A DNA stretch of 64,000 nucleotides from contig NC_074715.1 in assembly GCF_947242115.1 (NCBI RefSeq), forward strand, positions 33,431,086 through 33,495,085, read 5' to 3'. Numbering within the stretch: the first letter of the stretch is position 1; every line of letters starts with the position of its first letter. A program made the translations under genes and the position numbers. Of this stretch, positions 13,101-24,500 are shown one piece after another. The notes under the pieces were generated by a model. That model was not told where the DNA came from. It worked only from the letters and a program-made list of their open reading frames with translations, and did not search any database. Source of the DNA: Biomphalaria glabrata (Eukaryota; Mollusca; Gastropoda; Planorbidae).

Positions 13101-16100
13101 CTGAATCCGAAATTGGTGTGTGAGAAATAACGTGTACAAACTTTGTACCCAACAGCAAGAGTGAGTTGATAGAAGCTTTGTCAAATGTTCGACTTACTAT
13201 TATTATACAAAACTATCCCCAATGGACTTCCATTATAGACATACACAGTTTTTGCTTCACTTCCGTCCATGCAAGAGCACAAGATGGCGCCAAGTATCAC
13301 GGACGTTTTATCTGTCGCTGTGTTTAAGATGGCTGTCATGTACAAGAGCCTTTCAAATATTATTAATAAAAATTAAAAATAATAAGAAGGAATAACAAGG
13401 TTACGAAAGACAGTTTGTGTGGAAACACAAACTTAAAATCGGCCCCCGAAGTGGTCCACCCAGGCAGTCTTCAATATTTTCAGAAAGAACATCCGAATGA
13501 AATTATATCCAAGACAAATGAGAGATAGAATGGAGAAAGAATGTTAACAGATCTTGTGTAGTGCCCCAACAGTTCCGCAGATCAAAGGATAGGTGCAAGT
13601 GAATGTAAAGTTAGATGTGAACCTGGCCTAACTAGTTCCCCTTTCAGACCTTGTGGTCTATAGGGCAGATGATGTAAAGTTCATCTGTTTTTGTGGCCTA
13701 CGGTTAACTAGGGTATCATGTAGCCAGCACAATGACCAACCGCCTTTACTTTTCCCCAACTAATGTCAGGTATCCATTAGAGCTGAGTGGACTCAGAGGC
13801 GCCCAAAGATTCCAAAGTTGAAAATCCCAGTCTTCAACAGGATTCGAACCCGCGACCCCTGGTTCGGAAGCCAAGCGCTTTACCGCTCAGCCATCGCGCC
13901 TCCCCTGGCCTAACTGATGTCTTATAATTGATCTAATTGTTTTGAAAAGGTATAATCTCTTATTTGAATCCTCAAAATATAGCAATATAAAAAAAAGTTC
14001 AGGAAAATGAAGTTTACAAGATTACAATTTGTTTTCAATTAGGTCGAACTTATAAGGCACACTAATTAGCTTTTTCTCTTTAAAAAACTGCTTGCATAAC
14101 TGATTTTAAAAATTAGATTTTTCACTTTCAGAAAAAAAAAAGTAGCCGTTGCATCAGAACTTTGAATGGTCTAAAATATTGTGATGTCGGATTTTCAATA
14201 TCTTTTCTAGTTTACGAGATCTAAACGGGACGGACGGACAGACGGTCAGACGGACAGACATTTCGCACAAAACTAATAGCGTCTTTTCCCCTTTCGGGGG
14301 CCGCTAAAAATAATAACAAATGTATCTTAAGATAGTAGTATAAAAAATATATATTCATAAAGAGACATGATATTCGGTCTACTGGTATTTATGTCACCTG
14401 TTTTCTTCGTCAACATCAATGTGACGTATCATCCATTTTACTTCCTGTAAAATGCGACGATAATAGCCAGAGAGTAAACTAAACACTAGAACCTCTCCAG
14501 CCTTGGAAATAATATAAAGTAAATGAGGTCGTGCTGCCATCTTAATTTTTGCAATATCTAAAACAAATTAAACAAAAGAATTTGAAGAAATGCTTTTTAA
14601 AAAAAAAAAAAATTAATTATATTAAGCGTAGTTGTAACAATAAGTTTGGATCAGTCATGTAATTAAATTTGTAAAAGATTTAGACTAACAATAATACATC
14701 TTTACGATTAGAAATATTTTTACCAATTGTTTTTTGTTTAGCGCAATTTTGATTTTTTTTTTTTTTCTCACTACTCTATGATCCTATTCCTTGTCTGGAC
14801 CAGTTGAGAAAGGGATGGGGGAGGGAGGAGGGGGTATCTGGATAAATATTACCGTGATCGCTATTAAAATGCATTCATAAAAAAAATTAAAAGGTTGAAC
14901 GACTTGGATTCGAACTCGAGGGTTCTAGCCTCCTCAAGCAAGCATAGTAACCCCTGTACCAGAGAAGTGCTTTTAAAAATAGAAGGTTTTATAGTTATAT
15001 ATTGTTAGTTTTAAACTTGAAAGCAAACTATAAAGGGGACTAATTCAACTTTATACCACCACATTAGTCAAGTACAATTTCTTTCCCTTGTTCAATACCA
15101 AACAAAAAAAACCCAACTAATTACCAATAATTGCAAAATTTCAGCTTGGTCCGAGATTGGGTGTGGGAGAAATAAAGTGTACACACTTTTACCAGTCAGA
15201 TAGAGTGAATTGATATAAGCTTTTTAAAAAGAAAAGAAATACAACTAATAAAAGCATCAAATGCTATGACAATACTTATTAAACTTCATGCGGAAGATTT
15301 AAAAATACAAATACATTGAAATTCAAACTCTAGGTTTACTTCTTCTGTGACTAAAGTAGACTTACGAAATGTTTCATTTCCAATGAATATGACACGTAGC
15401 TGAGTTCCATTTAAAAGCTGAGAATAAACTATATTACTATTAGCATCCACCCAGTACATCTGTTGAAAATTATGTAAAAAAAAACGAATATTTATTTTGT
15501 ATGACAATGACATCTATATGTATGTATATTATGTTATGAATTAAAGATAGCTATACTTTAGAATGCAGGAATCTTTTGCTTCGTTTACTTATTTTATCTT
15601 ATCTTATAAATTAAAGACGTTCCTTCAAAGGAAAAGATAAGTATGTGCTATACTTATCCATGTGTTAATACACCTGAGGCTTTACAGTACGGCGGATCCC
15701 GGGGGGAGTATCATACATGGGGCCCGAGGAAAGTATCATACATAGAGCCCGAGGAGAGTATCTTAAGCGGGCCCGAGGAGAGTATTATAGACGGGGCCCG
15801 AGGAGAGTATCAGGACAGAAGACTTAAAAGTAAATTAGCAATTATACAAACAACATTAAGCCATAATCTTCAAATACAAGACTAAAGCCTAATAAAATAC
15901 CCAGAAAGACACAAAGCTAAAGGCATATTTCTTATTCTATATGATAGGACAAATTTGTAAAAATGTTCCTTCTTCCCTAGTGCTATTAGAGCATGGAATG
16001 GGTTTCCTGAGCCAGCCAGCAAAACCAATGACTTAGCAGAATTTAGGTCATTGATTGACATTCATGACTAGATTAACCTAGAATCTAGAAACAGGCGTAG

Positions 16101-19100
16101 GACGTAATCATCTTCTTTTTTTCAGTAACGTCTGTGTTTCGTAAGATAAGTTATTTAAACCCTTTTCAACTATTAAGACTCAGTAATATATCTTGATTTA
16201 TTTGTATGAAACGGAAAATAAAAGATGTTTATTTTCGTAGAAAAGTAAGTCAAATTTAAACAAAGTTACCCACTCTTTTCTCTATACTGTCAATAGTCAC
16301 ATCTATAAAATGGAAACGACCAGGTGTTAAAACCGTGTAGTAATCTGGGAGAAGGGCAAACTGACGAAACATCTGCCCAGTCTGAAGGTCACTGAACAAC
16401 CAAAAGTTATTCTCGACAACACCTAAAAATAAAGATCCAGAATGAAAGAAGTTCATTTTTAAAAATCAAAAATCAAGTATTAAAATATGTGTTACAGTGT
16501 TACAATGTCAAGAATTCTTGTATTGAGCACATACCTTCCCAGCATTCTCCGTTAGACTTCAGCCAGTAGCCTGTCATACACACACATTTTGATGATTCAT
16601 ATGAAGGCAGACAAAGGTGAGAACAATGTCTGTCAAAATTTGCCTGACCTTTGATTTCCGAATCATTTCTGGTGGAGGCTAAATCTTTCATGCATGGATC
16701 TAATTATATATTTAAATATAAAATACCGGTAGTCAGCTTGTGAAATTTAGCTCGTAATTATGTTGACTACTCTATAAAAAAATGTGTTTACTATTTATGT
16801 TATTTAAAAAAAAAAGACATTTACCATTGGGTGGAGAAAGGAGGGAAAAAAAGAATTCAATTAAAATAAAAAGTATCAAGGAAACAAAGAAAGAAATGTT
16901 TCTGAGATCATTTTTAACAAAATAATATTAATAATACTAAAGTAATACTTTTAATTTAAAAATAAAAGTAAAACTATTAGAGCTTTAAATAGTTCCGATT
17001 GCTAGTTCTTTGCCAGTACATTGAATAACGTAAGAAAAGTAAAGAATACAGTCTTTGTAGACCTACGAACACAATGGGAAATACAAACAACATTTAAAAG
17101 TACTGTCAAGAGAAACAATCAACATCAATAGCCAACCTGATGCTAAGGTTTGTTTGGAAACATGATAGTAAATTACATCAGTGAAATTTATTCCTGAATA
17201 AAATGTTGGTGAAGTCATAGGCCCTGAAGGAATGTAATTATTAAATTCAGAAACTTTTAGACCTCCCAGTGTCTCTGTCATTATCATCAGACCCTGGAAA
17301 TGAACGTGAAAAAAAAAATATAGGTATCTGGGGGAAATAACTCCCCATTTACAGCCAAATATCTCAATACTGTTATAATTATTCCCCGTTTTCGATATCA
17401 CACAAAATTAATTATTTACCATTATTTAATTAATTATTTGGTTGTTGTTTTTTAAAATTGTTTCATGTGTTGTCTTCGACAATAAATAATTCTGCAAAGT
17501 TTCCACTTGATCCAACAATGGAAAGGGGGAGAAATAAGGTGTTTAAAATGTGTCTCAGACAGACAGAGTTGATAGAAGCTTTGTCAACAAACAAACAATC
17601 AGTATACGATGTTTGTATTTGTTCGCATAGCAACATTGACAGTCAATCCTAACACGATAACGGCTTAAGACGAAAATAATGAACTAATGTTATGTGCTAG
17701 ATCTTATTCTCCAAACACAAGGCACTGAATCACGTGATGATGGGATACAACGAGCAGCCTTTCATTTCACCTACCCCCGCAACCACTGACTAACAGGCCC
17801 TACACTGGGAAGTTAAAACTATGCAAGTAGCACACAATCATCGTAAGAGGGAATAAGTAGTTGCCCATGTACCATACAGTAGAAGCTTTTTTTTTAAATT
17901 ATAAAACCATAAACCATATAACATATTTCTAATCATACAAATGTTAACATTACAAGTTTCTTTTTTCAAAGCTTAGCACTCTGTCTGTCTGTCTGTCAAT
18001 TTGTCTGGTAAAAAGTGTGTACACGTTATTTCTCCCACACCTATTCTCTGATCAAGTTGAAACTTCGCACAATTATTCATTGGTGTAAACAAAACACGAA
18101 TCATTACGAAAAAAAGTAACCAATTCAAAATTAATTACTGGTAATTAATTATTTTGTTTGATACCAACAAGGGAAACTAATATTTCAGAATTTACAAATA
18201 TGGCTAAATTTGTTTGGTTTAGTCCACACAAATAATTGTTTACGCTGTTTCTCCCTCAAGCATTCTCCGATGAAGCAAATACTTGAAACAATTATTTATT
18301 GTACCCAACAAAACATGATTCAACAAACAAAAATAGTCAATTTTTCAATTAATTATTGGTAATTTATTATTTTGTTTGATATCGAATAAGTGAAATAATT
18401 TGTACGTTATTGATAGTTATAGCTTTAAGGGTGGAGTTCTTCCAATTTAGATAAGCTTTGTTTTTTAAAAAAGAATTTTGTATTTTGCTTGTTTAATGTA
18501 ACTATAGTTTCACTAATTGTTCATTATATTCTTATCTTATAAAATGCAAGCGATCATGCTAATTCTAAACAGAAGATAATTGCGTCCTACAATAATACTT
18601 ACATGCATTATATCCAGAGACTGAACAGAATTCTGAACGTCAAAACATCGATCTAACACCTCTCCATCAAAAGTAAAGCAACATATTTGATTTCCATTGG
18701 TCCAACACAATCTACAGAAAAATAGTCTCAATCGCAGTTCATTTTCAAAAGACATGGTCAATTTATTCAAGTTGGATGTAACCGAAAGTTGCTATTAGCT
18801 TGACCCTAAATTTAGCAACTATTCTACCAGGACTTTTGACACATTAACATACAACATTTGGTCTAAGTCAAGTTTTTCTTAAACTCATTTTAAGAAAGGT
18901 CTTGTATTCATTAATAAAATTTATACTTTAATAAATTGGACGCATGTGAATAGATATTATATTAATCTTGCAATATTTTTAATCCAATCAAATAATACGT
19001 AGGCCTATAATATCGTGAAACATCTCTAAAGAATGGTCGAATTGACATATTATAATAATATATATTGTGAATATAAAACTTTGTACAAAGTTTATATAAA

Positions 19101-21445
19101 CTCACTCTGTTTGTCTGCCTGGTTAAAATGTGTACACGTTATTTCTCTGACACCCAATCTCGGATCAAGCTGAAATTTGCGCAATTATTTCTTTTACCCG
19201 ACAACCAAAGAATCAATAAAAATAGCCAATTAATTAATTAACTATTGGTAATTAATTATTTCGTCTGGTATTTTGAACAAGGGAAAGAAATTGTACTTGA
19301 CTAAAGTGGTGGTATAAGCTGAGTTAGTCCCCTTATAGGTCGCTGCTTAAAAGTAAGTTTGAAACAAATAATACATAACTATATAATCTTCTCTAGTCAT
19401 AAGCTCCTCACTAGCACTGTGACTAGTTTAGCCGCTTGAGGAGCCATGAGTTCCAATTTTGGACGTTCCCTCCCCCCCCCCCCGTTTTTTTTTTTTGCAA
19501 TGCTTTTAAAAACCGATTACAGTAAAGTTCTTCTTTCTCCTCCCCCCCCCTCCCCCATTTTCCCAACTGGTCCAGATAAGTGATAGGATCCTAGCGTCCT
19601 AGCGTATTGAGAAAGCTATGACAATAACAACTCTTTTAACTTTCACTTTCGGGAGTCGTCTGTCTTAACTAAGAGGAGAATGTCACCTCGTATCACTTAG
19701 AACAAATCGCTAACTTCTTCCCACCGTCACTATGAAAAAAAACAACCACACACACACACTCCATAACACCCAGACATCGCCATCTTTCCCCTTCTCCCCC
19801 ACTGGCGGATCCAGGGGGGGGCGGTAGGGGCGATCGCCCCCCCCCCCACTCGGCCGACCCCCCCCCCTGGGGGGGGCGGACGAATTTTAGTATAGAATTC
19901 ACACAATTTGTATACAAATTTATTACTTATGTTAATAATATATACTAATCATTTATATTTCAACCTATTTTTAGATTATTTCGCCCCCCCCTTTCTACTA
20001 TTTTGGCCGATTTGGTAGGGTCGGGAGGGGGCGATGGCATCAATCCGCCCCCCCCCACCATAAACTTTCGAATTAAACTTGTTATTGGTATTTTAACCGG
20101 TCTTTATATTATGTCGTTCACCTGTTGGCCGATTGGAAGGGGAGGAGAGAATACCTCTACTGCCCTTCCCATCAAAACCCTATGAGTGGGGGGGGGGCGG
20201 TCCTACTTTTATGGAGAAATCATAGTATGTGAACAAAATTAGTCGAATATCTACATAATATAAACAGGTGGAAGTGCGATACATGCAATCACCTTCCCAC
20301 CATCGGACAAACCAATACTTTTTCTTTTTGTATTATAGTAAGAAATTACAAAATTAAAATGATTCATCACTAATATAATTTATATATGCTATAAAGTAAA
20401 TTCTTATATCGAGTCGCCCAACCCCTATTCTTTAATGCAAAATGCAATCATTAGCAGAAATTATAAAAAGGAGCGAGGATTAATCGTTTTTATTTTACCG
20501 CCATTCCCCTTTCCAGAGAGAGTTTATGTAATTTCACATGAATTTATCATAACTATTTTAAGAAAGACTTTGCTTTGGAAAAGTTATAATTCAAACGAAA
20601 TTTTTCAATATAACAGTCACGGTTGAGATGAGTTCAAAAGCCAGATAATCTTTTCCTAGTCGACTTTTTCCAACCTTTACTCTATCTCATATTTTTCTAG
20701 TTAAATAAATTTAGGACTATAACTCACAATTTATGTTCGAATTTTATTGAATATTATTAATCGAATATTTTTTTTTCGGCGGCGATCCTCAAAGCCTTAA
20801 TCTAAATATGTGGGGTATCTTATCTTTTCAAAGAACAAATCGGTTGTATTTGCAATGTATTAAAGGACTATAAATTCATATTAGAATATTTTTCCACATT
20901 ATTAAAAAGGTCCTTTATAATAGAATGAATAATAACTGTAGATGTCAGTAGAATGCGTTTCAGCCGTGAAAAATTCAAGAAAACGCTTTTTGCGTCGGGG
21001 CGAAGCCCCAAACCCCACTGATAAATAATGAGCTGTAGATGTCAGGAGAATGCGTTTCAGCCGTGAAAAATGCAAGAAAACGCTTTTGGCGTCGGGGCGA
21101 AACCCCGAACCCCACTAATAAGTAATGAGCTGTAGATGTCAGGAGAATGCGTTTAAGCTGTGAAAAATGCAAGAAACCGCTTTTGGCGTCGGGGCTTCGC
21201 CCCGAACCCCACTGATAACATATGAGCTGTAGATGTCAGGAGAATGCGTTTCTGCAGTGAAAAATGCAGCAAGAAAACGCTTTTGGGTGTCGGGGCTTCG
21301 CCCCGAACCCCACTGAGTAAGCTTAAAGCGCTCTCCCAGACCCCCAAGTTTGCAAGAGAAAGGCCTCAACATGATTGTTTTTTTGTTCTGTTTTTTTTCG
21401 CCGAACATTGAGAAACAGTCTTATTTTATTCTCATATATTGAATA

Positions 21446-21502
<57 letters not shown>

Positions 21503-24500
21503 TGTTCGCACGTTTATGCATAGGGTTAGGGTTTACTGGGCGTTAGGGTTAGGGTTTGGAAAAAAATCGCTCCCCCCCACTCCAAAGCTCTGGATCCGCC
21601 AGTGTTCTCCCCCCCCCCCCCAATCTTCCCAACTGGTCCAGACAAGTGATAGGATCATAGCGTATTGAGAAAGCTAAATAAACAAAAACAATTGGTAAAA
21701 ATATCTCTAATCACACAGATTTATTGTTGTTATTCTAGAGTCTAGATCTATTAGAAATTTAATTACAGTAACAATTTTTATAAGCCGTTTTTTGTTTTTC
21801 TTGTTAGAATTATGGTTACCTGTTTTTCCAAATATCAATAGCCAGATGTTCAGGGTTATGCATCAGACGAGACTTATTTATCAGAGTAATTTTATTTTTG
21901 CCGTCAAGGTTTGATCTTTGAATCTGATACGTGTCTTTGAATGTTTCTATCCAGAATAGGTATCTAGAGTAAATATACTCACTGGTTAAACGAATGGATT
22001 AATAAGTGACATAAAAAGAAAACGTTTGTTTGTTATGAATATGTTGGTTCCCATCATTGGTCCCAATACTGCGAATCTTTTACTGTCATGTGAATGCAAA
22101 GATGGCTGTATGAAAAAGTTTTTTTTTTAAATATATCAATGAAAACTATAAAAATACATTTCACCTCAGTTGACTCTGTACAACTATTGCTTCAGGATGA
22201 GCTGTATCCGAGTAATGTAAGACACTAGGATATTTGCCATCCTGATTGGCTACCATGATTCTTCTAAAACTTGAATCCGACCAGTACAAGTTACCTGTCG
22301 ACCAATCAACAGCTAGCCCTGTTCAAAGAAGAGAGGTAACTGATCAACTACTGTTCTAATAATAATCAAAATATACTTTAGAAAAAAACCCATTCCATTT
22401 TCCAATAGGCAGCTCAATGGAATCTGAAAGTGACACATCAAAAGCTATCGGAGACTTTCGCGATCAACTAAACAATGCTAAGGACGCTAAAATGAGTTTT
22501 TAACGTTGCGAACTAATTCAAAGCTACAAAAGGTAGAGATTTAACCATGTGATTCTGCAATGCTAAAAAGCACTCCACCAATCCTTTGCAGTGAACTTTA
22601 GAACACTTTCTGTAGTCAATGCACCGGAGACACCAACAAGCTGACCTAGTTACACATTTGCCATGTACGAAAATCTCCTAGTGAAACAGAACATCAACCA
22701 CAAGCATGAGTTGTTTGTTTACGTGTAATAAGTAAAGGCTAGAATACATTAACAACCATTTCATGGATGTGTCGCTAGTTCCCCTAGTTTCACTCCTAGA
22801 ATACATTAACAACCATTTCATGGATGTGTCGCTAGTTCCCCTAGTTTCACTCCTAGAATACATTAACAACCATTTCATGGATGTGTCGCTAGTTCCCCTA
22901 GTTTCACTCCTAGAATACATTAACAACCATTTCATGGATGTGTCGCTAGTTCCCCTAGTTTCACTCCTAGAATACATTAACAACCATTTCATGGATGTGT
23001 CGCTAGTTTCACTCCTAAATGAGTTCTTTCTAAGAAATAGTGTTAGTATTATCTCTCTGCTGATAACATTTTTACATAGTTATTTTAAAACACCCTACCC
23101 ATGCTGGTTGGCTTTGTCACTTAGTTTTGTCAGTACACACAAAAATAATAGTGGTTAGTGCAAACCAATACACTGACTATCACAATCTTTACCTGAAACA
23201 TTTTCAACCCAAGCAGAAACTATTTCTTTTTTGGTCAGAAAACTATTTTCATCAAGACTGTCTGGCAAATTCAGTTTGAAAATAGACTATAGAGAAAAAA
23301 AAAAAAGACACTTAAGGAATATTGGAAACACACACACAAATTAAATGTTATGTCTATTGCAATAATGAAAATATGTGTGCTATACTATTGTACAATTTAT
23401 TTTTTTGTAAACCAAAAGAGAAATTGAAGAAGTGGTCATTCTGTTACTAGACATGGACGAAGTGGGTTTACGGTGCTGACCTTTGTTAATGCAGAAAAAT
23501 AAAACAAATGTCTTCTGTTGACATCGGCAGCCATTTTGGTGATGCCATTTTCTTTGAGGATCAGTATTGGAAGAAAGCTGGAGGAACCCATGGCGAATGT
23601 CTTAGGAGCCACGAAAAGTCCAAGAGCTTCTGATGCTAACAGTATAACGCCTTTGGTTGACATGGTTACAAATGATGACGTAGATAGACCCACATCAACA
23701 GCATCTTTAGAATTATCTAGAAAAATATATTCAAATGAACATCGTAGCTAATGTCAAGTTATTTTTTAAGTTGCTCAAAAAACAGCAGTTTAATATTGAC
23801 AAAGACAAAGCCTTGTAAACATTGTTGGATAAATATATTTGCTGAAAAATTGGGGATCTCATTTCGATTCCAAATATACTGTAGAAACTAAGAGTAAGGT
23901 GTGTGAACATTTGCAGCGCCCTCATTAGACTGCCATGGTTCAGTCCAATACGTTTTTAATACATTGTATGCTAGCTCACTTTTCGAGTGAGCTCCCATAC
24001 AATGACTTCTCAGTTTATTTTCTTTTTAAATGTATTGCCAAAGTCTATTAGAAAGAAACTTTGTTTTTGTTATACCAACAACAGAGCTAGACAGGCCTTA
24101 GAGTGGAACCCCCAGGGCACAAGACGTAGAGGAAGACCAAAAAGAACGTGGCGACACAGTATACTAGAGGAAGCTTAGAGGACCGGAAAGAGCTGGGAAG
24201 CCATTAAAAAAAATCTAGCACGAAACCGTGGAGAGTGTTTTTACAGAGGCTCTATGTTCCACGAGAAACGTGTTTTTACAGAGGCTCTATGTTCCACGAA
24301 ACGAAAATGAAAGATGAAGATGATTAGAAACAAACTAGGGCTTAGTTAAACTATAAATAATAACGCACATGCTTACCATATTTGTTGGTAAACTAATAAA
24401 TTATCCAGCCTTTACTCACCGAACCAAGGTTGTCTGTCTTCTGAAGCCACACAGACTCCATAAGGTGATCCTGCCCAGTTCTGTCGCATGATCTGGTCAG

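Noticed and set aside
13830-13903. A real tRNA gene
   Set aside because: A and B boxes are present, but the sequence continues into a SINE body with a target duplication; it is the SINE head.
14900-14970. A second tRNA gene
   Set aside because: Poor cloverleaf and embedded in repeat family A; treated as a tRNA-like block of the repeat.
16270-16273. Donor TGG|GTAACT for exon 16422
   Set aside because: Gives phase 1 and a stop in the next exon; AGA|GTGGGT at 16274 keeps the frame to MYWVDA.
19693-20185. Gly/Pro-rich short frames
   Set aside because: Come from poly-G/poly-C runs at the end of a hAT-like element.
22678-23158. Long repetitive frames on both strands
   Set aside because: Produced by a 57-bp minisatellite whose unit length is a multiple of three; inside an intron.
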